From positions 34,764 through 98,763 of the forward strand of contig CACFAO010000003.1 of the NCBI GenBank assembly GCA_902564295.1: a DNA stretch of 64,000 nt, written 5' to 3'. Origin of the DNA: an uncultured Pelagibacteraceae bacterium (lineage in GTDB: Bacteria; Pseudomonadota; Alphaproteobacteria; Pelagibacterales; AG-422-B15). The position numbers and the translations under genes were made by a program. Positions 44,755 to 54,349 of the stretch are shown one piece after another; position 1 is the stretch's first letter; each line of letters starts with the position of its first letter. The notes under the pieces are model-generated. The model saw nothing but the letters and a program-made list of their open reading frames with translations, did no database searches and had not been told where the DNA came from.

Positions 44755-46683
44755 TTATTTATTTTTTATCCAAATAGGTGAAGACCATGCCATCTCACGC
44801 GTAATTTTTGGATAATTTTTAGCAGGTTTTTCATCAATTCTAATGCTATCATAAGTTGACCAACGACAAGTAGGATTTTCGATAGCTCTTGCATAATAAA
44901 ATGTATTTTGATCAGGTGTATACTCAGTATCAGTCCAAATTACTTCTAATCGATCAGATCCATAGTTTTCATCGAAAGAACAATTTTCAAAATTTACACT
45001 TGCTTTAGTTTCCTTACATTTGTTGTTTCTATTATTTATTTCTCTATCATCGCTACAAATCACATCGTAAACAACTTCATTTATTTTTCCATTCTCAGTC
45101 CACCCTTTGATAATTTGAATTTTATCTAAAGGAGCACTCAACGTATCTCTCTCAGCAGTGATATAAAATTTAGGTTGTTGCATCGAACCATTCATTACCG
45201 TACTACCCATTGGATGACCATTTTTATAAGACTCAGCTATTGGGTCTAATGAGTTTAGTAATTCTTCAGTGCCATTGAAATTTAAAAAAAATCTTAATTT
45301 AATTCGCGTACCACTGGTCGCATACACTTCTTTTTTTTGCATTGCCTCAAACAATGTAACTCTATTATTTTCCTCAGCCCAAATTGCAGCTAGTCCGCCT
45401 GGGTTATTTACTAGTTGAGTTAAAAGTAAACCATCCTTCACTCTCACTTTAGATGGTCCAACAAAACTTGTGCGACCTCTGTAATCCCATTCCTCAGTAT
45501 CCCCAGGATTTGAATTATGTGAGTCAGAACTACCAATCATACCAAAATCAAGTGGATTAAAGCCTATTTCATCTTCGAGAGTCAGTCCAATTTTTAGACC
45601 ATCACGTGCCATAGAAGTTTCCTGAATACAAAGAGTATCATTTTCCTTTTTACACTTTGGATAAAACTGCTCAATATCACATTCTTCATCTGTGCTTCCA
45701 AAAAATGTACTGCACTCAGAACTTCCTTTATCTTGAAAAATTTCAACTAACGGTTCGTTATCATTTCTGAGTTTCCAATCATCAATTGTATATTTATCAT
45801 TGTCTATGGTGTGATTTGCAAACGCATATCCCCATGATCTATTACCGTTGTGCGGTATTGTCATAAATTCACATGGATGATTGCAGTTTTCTATCAATTT
45901 TTTCCACAAATCAATGGCAGTATGTGCATCAAACAGCGAATAAGCTTTTTCTGGAACTGTATTATTTTTAAATATGACGTTCCTGTGATTGTATCCACCA
46001 TCAGGTAACGTAGGTGAATATTCGTATGCAACGAAAGTTGTAAATTTCCCAGGTTCATAATGAAGATCTGCAGCTTTTATAATTTTATCCCATGTTGATC
46101 TTACAAACCGCTCTTCTTTTTCCTCATCTCCTATTGCTTCGGACATGATACTGACTGGCGGTCGCGCAACGGAAGTTTCACGCAGACCATAAAAAAAACG
46201 ATAGCTAGGGGACTCGAGTCTTTCACATGTAAGTCGTGACTCATCAGTAATTTCTGGGTCAGCACAACTTTCTTGAAGGCCAAATGTTTCTGCGTGATCA
46301 GTAACAGCTGCAAAGTCAAGTGGTCTTGAAATTTGCATTGTTTCACCAAACATATTCTGCATTGGTTCACCTTTTGCAAAATTATAAGTCTCTTCTAGGC
46401 CGTAACGATTTCCAAAAATATATGAGTCGAATGATAAACTGGAGTGAACATGAAGATCACCAAAGTACACATTTTTATTTTTACTTGGCTTTTTAAACTC
46501 AAATGGTTCAAGAACGGTTTGCTTAGTAATATTCTCTCTTTGCTCTTTTGCCTCTTCGGATAGTTTTTGAATATCTTCCTTTGATAAGACAGGTACATTG
46601 TATAAGTTGTATAAATAAAGAGAACCAATTAAAATCAAAAAACCTAATGTACTGAGTAGAATAATCCAATGAATTTTTCTCAT
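44755..46683 (-). CDS. DUF3604 family protein with N-terminal membrane anchor
   Basis: 642 aa. An N-terminal hydrophobic segment (residues about 5-28, IILLSTLGFLILIGSLYLY) anchors or exports the protein. The body has the DUF3604 hallmark NVYFGDLHVHSSLSFDSYIF, then AAVTDHAETFG, GGYNHRNVIF, TIPHNGNRSW, and IGSSDSHNS, a PHP-like set of His/Asp metal ligands. A C-terminal FYYARAIENPTCRWSTYDS block is typical. It is probably a periplasmic metal-dependent hydrolase with unknown substrate. The family is abundant in marine bacteria. The start is 4 bases downstream of nothing coding, with 45 bases to the divergent Rieske gene. Confidence 0.8.
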   Translation of the reverse strand: MRKIHWIILLSTLGFLILIGSLYLYNLYNVPVLSKEDIQKLSEEAKEQRENITKQTVLEPFEFKKPSKNKNVYFGDLHVHSSLSFDSYIFGNRYGLEETYNFAKGEPMQNMFGETMQISRPLDFAAVTDHAETFGLQESCADPEITDESRLTCERLESPSYRFFYGLRETSVARPPVSIMSEAIGDEEKEERFVRSTWDKIIKAADLHYEPGKFTTFVAYEYSPTLPDGGYNHRNVIFKNNTVPEKAYSLFDAHTAIDLWKKLIENCNHPCEFMTIPHNGNRSWGYAFANHTIDNDKYTIDDWKLRNDNEPLVEIFQDKGSSECSTFFGSTDEECDIEQFYPKCKKENDTLCIQETSMARDGLKIGLTLEDEIGFNPLDFGMIGSSDSHNSNPGDTEEWDYRGRTSFVGPSKVRVKDGLLLTQLVNNPGGLAAIWAEENNRVTLFEAMQKKEVYATSGTRIKLRFFLNFNGTEELLNSLDPIAESYKNGHPMGSTVMNGSMQQPKFYITAERDTLSAPLDKIQIIKGWTENGKINEVVYDVICSDDREINNRNNKCKETKASVNFENCSFDENYGSDRLEVIWTDTEYTPDQNTFYYARAIENPTCRWSTYDSIRIDEKPAKNYPKITREMAWSSPIWIKNK

Positions 46684-46728
46684 AATATCTAGTCATAGAC
46701 AATATAAGGGTATAAAATTTTTACAAGC

Positions 46729-47871
46729 ATGTCAGAAGGATATATTTTAAAAAAAACTGAAAAATCTCTACCTTTAAATTGGTATTTCAATCAAAAGCAA
46801 TTTGATAAAGAGATTTCAAAAGTTTTGTCTAAAGAGTGGCTATATGTTTGCCACGTGGATACTATTTCAAAACCTTTATCTTTTCACACAGTTGAAATTA
46901 GCAAATTTAATATACTTATTGTTTGTGATAAAGAAGGAGAAATAAATGCTTTTTATAATTCATGTAGTCATCGAGGTTCAATTTTAAAAAAAGAAAAAAG
47001 TGGCAAACTAAAATCAAATTTACTAGTTTGCCCATACCATCAATGGTCATATAACGCCAGCAATGGAAATTTAGTTAGAACTACATCTATTATTGATCCT
47101 AAAAATTTTAGAAAAGATGAAAATTGTCTAATAAAAGTAAAAATTAAAGTTTGGAATGGGCTAGTTTTTATTAACATGAATAAAAACGCTAAATGGAATG
47201 CAAAAAAAGTTTTTCCAGATTACAGCGATGTTTTTTCTCAACTCAATGTCAGTGACTATAAAATAGGTCATACCTGGAAGAAGCAAATTAAGTGTAATTG
47301 GAAAATATTTTGGGAAAATTATAGTGAATGTTTACATTGTCCCAATCTTCATCCTGAACTATCTGACCTAGTCCCTATTTATGGAAGAAGGTTAGTAGAT
47401 ATTAAAGATGATCCAAACTGGAAACGTTTCACTCATTATGATGATCCAAAGTATAAAGGTGGAATGAAAAAAGGTACTGAAACTTGGTCAATGAATGGAA
47501 GCGCACAAGGTCATCGAGTAGAGTACTTGGAAAATCAAACCGATTTTCCTGGTTACATTTACATGACTACTTGGCCTTCTATGTTTTTAGCAATATTTAC
47601 TGACCATATAAGAATGGTTCGTATTCTTCCTTTATCAGAGGAACTTACAGAAGTTACAGCAGAGTGGGTATTTAGAAAAGAAACTCTTAAGGATAAAAAA
47701 TATTCAATGAAAAATGTTGTTGATTTTGCTGTATTAGTCATGAAACAAGATGCAGAAGCTTGCGAACTGAATCAAAAAGGCATACATAATCCAACAAGAA
47801 AAAACGGAACATTAATGCCTGAAGAGTATGAAATTAAAAGATTTCACAGCTGGCTAAGAAAAAAATTATAA
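46729..47871 (+). CDS. Rieske non-heme iron oxygenase, alpha subunit
   Basis: 380 aa. The Rieske [2Fe-2S] site is C79-x-H81 ... C101-x2-H104 (in NSCSHRGSILK and LLVCPYHQWSY). The catalytic iron site has H203 and H208 in ENYSECLHCPNLHPEL and a late aspartate in VMKQDAEACE. Length and spacing fit the ring-hydroxylating or betaine-type (carnitine, stachydrine, glycine betaine demethylase) group. The reductase partner is not adjacent. Downstream M20 and M24 enzymes suggest a pathway that first oxidises or demethylates a nitrogenous osmolyte, then hydrolyses amide bonds. Substrate is inferred only. Confidence 0.87.
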   Translation: MSEGYILKKTEKSLPLNWYFNQKQFDKEISKVLSKEWLYVCHVDTISKPLSFHTVEISKFNILIVCDKEGEINAFYNSCSHRGSILKKEKSGKLKSNLLVCPYHQWSYNASNGNLVRTTSIIDPKNFRKDENCLIKVKIKVWNGLVFINMNKNAKWNAKKVFPDYSDVFSQLNVSDYKIGHTWKKQIKCNWKIFWENYSECLHCPNLHPELSDLVPIYGRRLVDIKDDPNWKRFTHYDDPKYKGGMKKGTETWSMNGSAQGHRVEYLENQTDFPGYIYMTTWPSMFLAIFTDHIRMVRILPLSEELTEVTAEWVFRKETLKDKKYSMKNVVDFAVLVMKQDAEACELNQKGIHNPTRKNGTLMPEEYEIKRFHSWLRKKL

Positions 47872-47881
47872 ATTATTCCAT

Positions 47882-49045
47882 ATGAATTCAGTTACACAAA
47901 ATTATGAGAAGGAAATGCTTGAGTGGCGTCATGATTTTCATGCGCATCCTGAGCTAAATTTTGACTTAGATATAACCTCATCAAAAGTTGCAAATATTTT
48001 AAAGAGTTTTGGACTGGAAGTACATGAAGGCATAGGTAAGACCGGAATTGTTGCTGTTCTCAAAAATGGAAACAGTAATAAAAGTATTGGTATTCGAGCA
48101 GATATGGATGCATTACCGGTAACAGAGGAAAATGACTGCACGTATAAGTCCAATCACGAAGGTAAAATGCATGCGTGTGGTCACGATGGTCATACAGCAA
48201 TGGCTCTAGGTGCGGCTAAATATTTATGTAATACAAAAACTTTTAACGGAACTGTTTATTTTATTTTTCAACCTGATGAAGAAAAAACTCAGGGAGCTCA
48301 AGCAATGATAGATGATGGGCTGTTTGAAAAGTTCCCAATGGATGAGGTATATGCTTTTCATAATTTGCCTGGTATGGAACTTGGAACCTTTGCAACAAGA
48401 GCAGGAACTATCACTGCAAGCGAAAGTTTATTTAAAATTGAATTAAGAGGTCAGGGAGGTCATTCAGCCTTGCCACACATGGGTGTTGATACTATTACAG
48501 TAGGCACTCAAATAATAACAGCTCTTCAATCAATTGTTTCGAGAAAAATTAATCCAGCTATGAATGGTGTTGTTTCAGTCACAAAATTTGAGTCTGATGG
48601 CAATGAAAATATACTACCCGGTCATTCTATCATTTCAGGTGATGCACGTGCGTTGTCACCAGAAGCCAATCAAATTATTGAACGCAGCATGAAAGATATT
48701 GTAGATGGAACGGCGAAAGCACATGGTGTTGATTATGATTTCAACTACCTCACAAGAACAAACATGACAATTAATTCTAAAGATCAAGCGGCTTTTGCAA
48801 GTAAGGTTGCCGCTGACCTATTTGGAGAGGATAAAGTAGATGGAAATTGTGATCCAAAATTATTTTCTGAGGATTTTGCCCAGATGCTAATGGTTAAGCC
48901 TGGATGCTATATTTTAATTGGAAATGGAACAGAAGGAACGCATGGACAATCTTTACATTCTTCAAATTATGATTTTAACGACAAGCTTCTTGTTATTGGT
49001 TCATCATTTTGGTCTAAACTTGTTGAAGAAAGACTTAATGATTAA
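47882..49045 (+). CDS. M20-family amidohydrolase (hippurate/N-acyl-amino acid hydrolase type)
   Basis: 387 aa. M20D signatures: FHAHPELNFDL near the N-terminus, GIRADMDALPV, the metal motif GKMHACGHDGHTAMALGAAK, and FQPDEEKTQGAQAMI with the catalytic acidic pair. The C-terminal HSSNYDFND includes the last ligand His. The dimerisation domain is present (GQGGHSALPHMGVDT). It hydrolyses an N-acyl or amide bond in the cytoplasm. It follows the Rieske gene by 10 bases and overlaps the M24 gene by one base, so the three are an operon. Confidence 0.87.
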   Translation: MNSVTQNYEKEMLEWRHDFHAHPELNFDLDITSSKVANILKSFGLEVHEGIGKTGIVAVLKNGNSNKSIGIRADMDALPVTEENDCTYKSNHEGKMHACGHDGHTAMALGAAKYLCNTKTFNGTVYFIFQPDEEKTQGAQAMIDDGLFEKFPMDEVYAFHNLPGMELGTFATRAGTITASESLFKIELRGQGGHSALPHMGVDTITVGTQIITALQSIVSRKINPAMNGVVSVTKFESDGNENILPGHSIISGDARALSPEANQIIERSMKDIVDGTAKAHGVDYDFNYLTRTNMTINSKDQAAFASKVAADLFGEDKVDGNCDPKLFSEDFAQMLMVKPGCYILIGNGTEGTHGQSLHSSNYDFNDKLLVIGSSFWSKLVEERLND

Positions 49046-50214
49046 TGATATTTTCTAAAAGTGAGTATATTGAAAGACTAAATAAAGTAAAAAAATCAAT
49101 GCAAGAAAAAGGTATTGATTTATTAGTCTCTCAAGATACAGCAAACATAAATTACCTTACCGGTTATGATGCATGGTCTTTTTATTATGCTCAATGTGTA
49201 ATTATACATATAGACTCAGAAGAACCTTTACTTTTCGTGCGTGATCAAGATGCTGGAGGGGCATTCCTTCAAAACTGCTGGTCACAAGAAAATATCATTG
49301 TTTACGCTGAAAAATATATACATACATGGCCAAATCATCCTTATGATTATTTGATTGAAATAATTAAAAATAAAAATTGGGACAAACTTTCAATTGGACT
49401 TGAAATGGACAGTCATTATTTCACGGCATTTTGTTATAAAAAATTATTAGATGGGCTTCCTGATGCTACGCTGAAAGATTGTGAGCGCCTTGTGAATTGG
49501 GTACGATTTGTGAAATCAGATGCAGAAATTGATCTAATGAAAAACGCCGCTTTAATTACTGATAAATCAATGCAAACTGCAATTGATGTTATCAATCCAG
49601 GTGTTAGACAATGTGATGCAGTTGGAGAGATACAAAAAGCAATGTTTTATGGAACTCCAGAGTATGGAGGAGAATATTCGAGTATAGCAACTTTACTTCC
49701 AACTGGAGCTGGGACTTCTGCCTCACATCTAACGGCTACGCAGGAAAGATTTGTTAAGGGCGAAGCAACAATAATTGAAATTGCCGGTGTTTATAAAAGG
49801 TATCATGCACCACTTGCAAGAACAGTTCTGCTTGGAAAAGCAGAACAAAAAAAAATTGACGCCATAAATGCAACTAATGAGGCGCTAAATGAGGGTATAT
49901 CAGCCATAAAGCCAGGCAATACAGCAGATGATGTTGCGCAAAAATTTTGGGCAGTATTAGATAAATACGATATCAAAAAGGAGTCTCGGACTGGATACTC
50001 CATTGGAATTGGTTATCCACCTGATTGGGGTGAGCACACAATAAACATATCAAAAGGTGATCCAACTATTTTACAACCAAATGTAACCTTTCATATGATA
50101 GCTGTTATGCAATTTGGTGATTGGGGAGTAGAGGCAAGTCACTCATTACGTGTTACAGAAAGTGGCTCAGAAAAGTTTTCAGATTTTTCAAGTGATTTAT
50201 TCATAAAAGAGTAG
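49045..50214 (+). CDS. M24 pita-bread family hydrolase, ectoine hydrolase (DoeA/EutD)-like
   Basis: 389 aa with a creatinase-type N-domain and a pita-bread catalytic domain. Blocks resembling ectoine hydrolase DoeA as I recall it are NYLTGYDAWSFYYAQ, TLLPTGAGTSASHLT, EIAGVYKRYHAPLART and KESRTGYSIGIGYPPDWGEH. The metal-ligand aspartates of classical aminopeptidase P are absent (EIAG and YHAP at those places), matching the metal-independent creatinase/DoeA branch. With M20 and Rieske neighbours, it may open a cyclic or methylated osmolyte (ectoine or related). Ectoine itself is not proven: DoeB-like and DABA genes are not adjacent. Confidence 0.82.
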   Translation: MIFSKSEYIERLNKVKKSMQEKGIDLLVSQDTANINYLTGYDAWSFYYAQCVIIHIDSEEPLLFVRDQDAGGAFLQNCWSQENIIVYAEKYIHTWPNHPYDYLIEIIKNKNWDKLSIGLEMDSHYFTAFCYKKLLDGLPDATLKDCERLVNWVRFVKSDAEIDLMKNAALITDKSMQTAIDVINPGVRQCDAVGEIQKAMFYGTPEYGGEYSSIATLLPTGAGTSASHLTATQERFVKGEATIIEIAGVYKRYHAPLARTVLLGKAEQKKIDAINATNEALNEGISAIKPGNTADDVAQKFWAVLDKYDIKKESRTGYSIGIGYPPDWGEHTINISKGDPTILQPNVTFHMIAVMQFGDWGVEASHSLRVTESGSEKFSDFSSDLFIKE

Positions 50215-50223
50215 CAGATAACT

Positions 50224-50246
50224 GGGAATGAGCGTCCCTTGTTTTT
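50224..50246 (+). terminator. Short intrinsic terminator after the Rieske/M20/M24 operon
   Basis: GGGA/TCCC stem with a 7-nt loop followed by TTGTTTTT, 10 bases after the M24 stop codon. The stem is only 4 bp, so termination may be partial. Confidence 0.45.
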
Positions 50247-50344
50247 ACTAGAGAATCCATTAAATATTGTATAAAGTAGCGCAATTCATGGAGTTAATTA
50301 TGGGTATTCATCACGATTATAAATCAAAACGTGGGGAGAGAGCG

Positions 50345-50488
50345 ATGGCCAAGCAACAGAAACGTGAGGCTAAGTTTTCTGATAACACGGACAAAAAAGA
50401 AGAAGAAAAGCTCATCAAAGAATTAAAAAAAGCAGGATTAAATAAAGATGAAATCAAACAATTCCTCGAAGGAAGAGCAAAAGGATAA
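50345..50488 (+). CDS. Small charged conserved protein, 47 aa
   Basis: Starts at the ATG at 50345, preceded at optimal distance by GGGGAG. The frame is open upstream to 50267, but the start with the strong ribosome-binding site gives MAKQQKREAKFSDNT. It is highly charged and helical ([19 protein letters not shown]), resembling small conserved alphaproteobacterial proteins of unknown role upstream of dcd/murA. Its 3' end overlaps the next small ORF in another frame. Confidence 0.5.
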   Translation: MAKQQKREAKFSDNTDKKEEEKLIKELKKAGLNKDEIKQFLEGRAKG

Positions 50489-50582
50489 AAAGCTCGACAG
50501 CACAGAAAGGCTTGCTGAGGCACTAAGGCAAAATTTAAGAAAAAGAAAAGAATTTCAAAGAAGGCAAAAGAAAGAAGATTAA
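50448..50582 (+). CDS. Small charged protein, 44 aa, overlapping the preceding ORF
   Basis: ATG at 50448 inside the preceding small gene, +1 frame, ending with TAA one base before dcd. The protein ([18 protein letters not shown]..., then [19 protein letters not shown]) has the pattern of tiny basic proteins that I associate with the murA region in alphaproteobacteria (L-x-x-x-L-R-x-N-L-x-R-R-K). A 40-base overlap followed by tight spacing to dcd suggests translational coupling. Too short for certainty. Confidence 0.5.
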   Translation: MKSNNSSKEEQKDKKLDSTERLAEALRQNLRKRKEFQRRQKKED

Positions 50583-50583
50583 T

Positions 50584-51138
50584 ATGACAATTATGTCGGA
50601 TAACTGGATAAAGAAAAAAGCCTTAGAAGAAGGAATGATTGAACCGTTCGTTGATGGACAAAAAAAAGAAGGCACAATTTCATTTGGTCTTTCATCATAT
50701 GGATACGATGCAAGAGTTTCAGAAGAATTTAAAATTTTTACCAATGTAGATTCTGCTTTAGTCGATCCAAAAAACTTTGATGATAAAGGGTTTGTAGATC
50801 GGCCAGGTAAAGAGTGCATAATTCCACCTAACTCATTTGCATTAGCAAGAACCGTTGAGTATTTTAGAATTCCTCGCGATGTTCTTGTAATTTGTTTGGG
50901 AAAATCAACTTATGCAAGATGTGGTATTATCGTAAATGTTACTCCTCTCGAGCCAGAGTGGGAGGGTCATGTAACTTTAGAATTTTCTAACACAACTCCA
51001 TTACCTGCAAAAATTTATGCTAATGAGGGAGCCTGCCAGTTTTTATTCTATAAGGGAGAAGCGCCACCAGAAGTTTCATATAAAGATCGTAAAGGTAAAT
51101 ATATGATGCAAAAAGGGGTTACTTTACCTAAGCTTTAA
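50584..51138 (+). CDS. dcd: dCTP deaminase
   Basis: 184 aa cytoplasmic enzyme converting dCTP to dUTP in pyrimidine deoxynucleotide synthesis. Key blocks: [17 protein letters not shown], the [23 protein letters not shown] segment containing the catalytic Ser/Arg/Glu set, and [11 protein letters not shown]. Homotrimer typical. Start [13 protein letters not shown]; the second ATG three codons on is an alternative. Eight bases separate it from murA. Confidence 0.94.
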   Translation: MTIMSDNWIKKKALEEGMIEPFVDGQKKEGTISFGLSSYGYDARVSEEFKIFTNVDSALVDPKNFDDKGFVDRPGKECIIPPNSFALARTVEYFRIPRDVLVICLGKSTYARCGIIVNVTPLEPEWEGHVTLEFSNTTPLPAKIYANEGACQFLFYKGEAPPEVSYKDRKGKYMMQKGVTLPKL

Positions 51139-51145
51139 ATCGTTC

Positions 51146-52408
51146 ATGCAAAAAATATTGATAAATGGAGGAAACCTTCTCCAGGGTTCTGTTCCTGTGA
51201 GTGGATCAAAAAATGCATCTCTCCCAATAATGGCCGCAAGTATTCTTACTAATGGAAATTTAGAACTCGAAAACGTACCAGATTTAGTTGATGTAAATAC
51301 AATGTCAGCAGTTTTATCATCGCTTGGTGTTAATGTTACAAAAAAAGATGCTAAAACAAATTGTCTTACACTTTGTTATTCAGACTCTGAAAGTACAATA
51401 GCGGAGTACGATTTAGTTAGAAAGATGAGGGCTAGTATATTAGTTCTTGGACCATTACTTGCACGCAAAAGACACGCTAGCGTATCTCTTCCAGGGGGGT
51501 GCGCAATAGGTGCTCGACCAGTAGATTTGCACATAGATGCATTGACGAAACTTGGCGCAGCATTTGAATTAGATGGTGGATATATTAAATGTAGCGCTCC
51601 TAATGGCTTAAAAGGAAATAAAATTAATTTTTCAAAAGTATCAGTAGGAGCTACTGAAAACATAATTATGGCTGCATCGCTTGCTAGAGGAGAAAGTGAA
51701 ATTAGAAATATCGCAGTTGAGCCTGAGGTTATGGACCTTATAGACTGTCTTAATAAAATGGGTGCTAAAATCGAATTAGGAGAAAATAGAAATGTTCATA
51801 TTCAAGGTGTTGACCAACTCCAAGGCACTGTCCACTCGATTATCCCTGATCGCATAGAGGCAATCACATATATAATTGGAGGAACTATAATTGGTAACGA
51901 TCTCAAGATTACAAATCTGAACCTTGAGCATATCAGCAATGTATTGGAATTATTAAATGAGCTGTCTATTAATTACTCAATGGGTGAAAATAGCATTGTT
52001 GTTAATCAATCTGAGATCTCTGATGGAATTGATATTAATACAATGGAATATCCAGGGTTCCCAACTGATGTACAGGCACAAATGATGGTCTTATTATCTC
52101 TTGGAAAATCCAAATCACAAATAACTGAAAATATTTTTGAAAACAGATTCATGCATGTTCCAGAATTAAACCGCATGGGCGCTAATATTGAAATCAATGG
52201 TAAAACAGCAATTATTAATCCATGTAAAGAGTTTATTTCAGCTCAAGTCATGGCAACTGATTTACGGGCTTCGGTAAGTTTAATTTTAGCTGGATTGGTT
52301 GCTAAAGGTGAAACAATACTTAACCGAATTTATCATCTTGATCGAGGTTATGAAAAAATAGAGCAAAAATTGCAAGCTTGTGGTGCAGATATTCGGAGAA
52401 TAAATTAG
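51146..52408 (+). CDS. murA: UDP-N-acetylglucosamine 1-carboxyvinyltransferase MurA
   Basis: 420 aa. First committed step of peptidoglycan synthesis (enolpyruvyl transfer from PEP to UDP-GlcNAc). The N-terminal SGSKNASLPIMAA contains the UDP-binding Lys/Asn pair. The loop LPGGCAIGARPVDLH carries the catalytic cysteine (fosfomycin target) rather than Asp, so fosfomycin sensitivity is expected at this site. C-terminal DLRASVSLILAGLVA is conserved. Full-length EPSP-synthase fold. Confidence 0.96.
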   Translation: MQKILINGGNLLQGSVPVSGSKNASLPIMAASILTNGNLELENVPDLVDVNTMSAVLSSLGVNVTKKDAKTNCLTLCYSDSESTIAEYDLVRKMRASILVLGPLLARKRHASVSLPGGCAIGARPVDLHIDALTKLGAAFELDGGYIKCSAPNGLKGNKINFSKVSVGATENIIMAASLARGESEIRNIAVEPEVMDLIDCLNKMGAKIELGENRNVHIQGVDQLQGTVHSIIPDRIEAITYIIGGTIIGNDLKITNLNLEHISNVLELLNELSINYSMGENSIVVNQSEISDGIDINTMEYPGFPTDVQAQMMVLLSLGKSKSQITENIFENRFMHVPELNRMGANIEINGKTAIINPCKEFISAQVMATDLRASVSLILAGLVAKGETILNRIYHLDRGYEKIEQKLQACGADIRRIN

Positions 52409-52413
52409 GATAA

Positions 52414-52836
52414 ATGAATCTTAATGCAATTGATACTGATGAGCTAAAAATTATATCGACCATACTTCAGGACGGACTCATTGAAGTAAATGATATTAAA
52501 TATTTACCTTCAATTAGGTCATTTTTTCTTATGATTACTAGATTTATGTGGGAGGAAAAAATAGTAAATAAAGTAGATCAAAGAATAAAAGCAGTACTAA
52601 GCTTTGAGGATGTTTTATCGGTTTACTCAAAAAATATAGATCAATTGAACAAAAATAAGACACTTGAGCTCGTAACTTTTAATTATTATCCTAACAATTC
52701 TAAAAATATAGAAATTGAATTGCTTTTCAAAAATGATGCAATTATAAAGCTCGAAACTGAAATAATAAGATGCAAGTTAGAAGATCAGGGTGAACCCTGG
52801 AATATTGAAAAAATAGAAAATGACAAAAATAATTAA
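52414..52836 (+). CDS. DUF2948 family protein
   Basis: 140 aa. It begins LNAIDTDELKIISTILQDG and contains DIKYLPSIRSFFLMITRFMWEE, both typical of DUF2948, an alphaproteobacterial family encoded between murA and hisD. Function unknown. Its 3' end overlaps the hisD start by 17 bases. Confidence 0.85.
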   Translation: MNLNAIDTDELKIISTILQDGLIEVNDIKYLPSIRSFFLMITRFMWEEKIVNKVDQRIKAVLSFEDVLSVYSKNIDQLNKNKTLELVTFNYYPNNSKNIEIELLFKNDAIIKLETEIIRCKLEDQGEPWNIEKIENDKNN

Positions 52837-54115
52837 TTCTGCAGATCAAAATTTTGAGAATGATTTTAATAATCTTCTTACAATGAACAGATCAAGTGAC
52901 TCGGATGTTACTCAGACTGTGGCAGCAATCATCGATGATATTAGAAAAAATGGAGATGAAGCGCTTTTGAAATATACTCATCAATTTGATAAGAATAGCC
53001 TTGATATTAACAACATACTGCTTGGAGAAGATGAAATTGAAAAGCAATCACGTGATGTACCGAGTGATCTTTGTGATGCGCTTAAAGTATCAATGGATCG
53101 TGTTCGCACTTATCACGAAAAACAATTACCAAATGATTTAGTTTATGAAGATAATCTTAACTCAAAATTAGGATATGTTTGGCGTTCAGTAGAGTCAGTG
53201 GGTATTTATGTCCCAGGCGGTACTGCAAGTTATCCAAGTACAGTAATAATGAATGCAATACCAGCGGTTGTAGCCGGTGTTGAAGATATCACCATGGTCA
53301 CACCAATGACTAATACCGCGATAAGTCCATCAGTACTATATGCGGCAAAAATTTGTGGAATAAAAAAAATATACTGTATAGGAGGCGCCCAGGCTGTTGC
53401 TGCTCTGGCATATGGAACCAAGACCATAAGATCCGTTAATAAAATTGTTGGACCAGGAAATATTTATGTTGCTGAAGCAAAAAGACAAGTTTCAGGTTTT
53501 ATAGGCATCGATATGTTTGCCGGCCCATCAGAGGTAGTCATTATTGCTGATAAAAAAAATGATCCAAAAATTGTTGCAGCCGACCTCATCGCTCAAGCTG
53601 AACATGACCAAAGTGCACAAAGTATACTTTTAACAACAGATCAGAAATTAGGAGATGCTGTAAATAAAGAAGTCGAGAACCAGATTGATTCACTACCTCG
53701 AAAGGATATAGCGGCTACAAGCTGGAAAAATAATGGAAAGATAATTATCACTCAAAATCTTGAAGAAGCTGTTTTATTATCTAATAAATTAGCACCAGAA
53801 CACTTAGAATTATTAGTTGATAATCCAGATGATATTCTTAAAAGAATAAAAAATGCTGGAGCAGTTTTTATGGGTCGCAACACACCTGAGGCACTTGGAG
53901 ACTATTTAGCAGGTCCAAGCCACGTACTTCCCACTTCTAGAAGTGCTAAATTTTCTTCTGGACTATCTGTTTTTGATTTTCTCAAAAAAATATCACTTGT
54001 TGAATTTTCAAAAGAAGGTATTGAACAAGTAGGCGATAGTGCTATTAAAATTGCAGATAACGAAGGTCTTGACGGACATTCAAGATCAATAGAGTATAGG
54101 CTTACAAAAAAATAA
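52820..54115 (+). CDS. hisD: Histidinol dehydrogenase
   Basis: 431 aa. Catalyses the last two steps of histidine synthesis, L-histidinol to histidine with 2 NAD+. Signature blocks: YVPGGTASYPSTVIMNAIPA, GGAQAVAALAYGT, DMFAGPSEVVIIAD, and LIAQAEHDQSAQSILLTT with the zinc and catalytic Glu/His residues. The C-terminal FSSGLSVFDFLKK also fits. Full length. Located away from hisZG at 58-60 kb in this window. Confidence 0.96.
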   Translation: MTKIINSADQNFENDFNNLLTMNRSSDSDVTQTVAAIIDDIRKNGDEALLKYTHQFDKNSLDINNILLGEDEIEKQSRDVPSDLCDALKVSMDRVRTYHEKQLPNDLVYEDNLNSKLGYVWRSVESVGIYVPGGTASYPSTVIMNAIPAVVAGVEDITMVTPMTNTAISPSVLYAAKICGIKKIYCIGGAQAVAALAYGTKTIRSVNKIVGPGNIYVAEAKRQVSGFIGIDMFAGPSEVVIIADKKNDPKIVAADLIAQAEHDQSAQSILLTTDQKLGDAVNKEVENQIDSLPRKDIAATSWKNNGKIIITQNLEEAVLLSNKLAPEHLELLVDNPDDILKRIKNAGAVFMGRNTPEALGDYLAGPSHVLPTSRSAKFSSGLSVFDFLKKISLVEFSKEGIEQVGDSAIKIADNEGLDGHSRSIEYRLTKK

Positions 54116-54118
54116 TTT

Positions 54119-54337
54119 ATGTCAAAAGAAGAAATATTAGAATTTAAGGGTAAGGTTACAGATTTACTTCCCAACGCAATGTTTAAAGTAGAGTTAGAAA
54201 ATGGCCATGAAGTATTAGCTCATACAGCAGGAAGAATGAGAAAAAATAGAATCAGAGTACTTGCTGGGGATGAGGTTCTTGTTCAGGTTACACCTTACGA
54301 TCTAACCAAAGGCAGAATAATATTTCGATATAAGTAG
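54119..54337 (+). CDS. infA: Translation initiation factor IF-1
   Basis: 72 aa S1/OB-fold protein binding the ribosomal A site during initiation. The sequence [20 protein letters not shown] with [14 protein letters not shown] and [12 protein letters not shown] is canonical. It starts 3 bases after hisD; the hisD-infA-maf order is standard in alphaproteobacteria (UPF0262 and arsC-like genes of other species are absent here). Confidence 0.96.
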   Translation: MSKEEILEFKGKVTDLLPNAMFKVELENGHEVLAHTAGRMRKNRIRVLAGDEVLVQVTPYDLTKGRIIFRYK

Positions 54338-54349
54338 TTTGAGATTATT

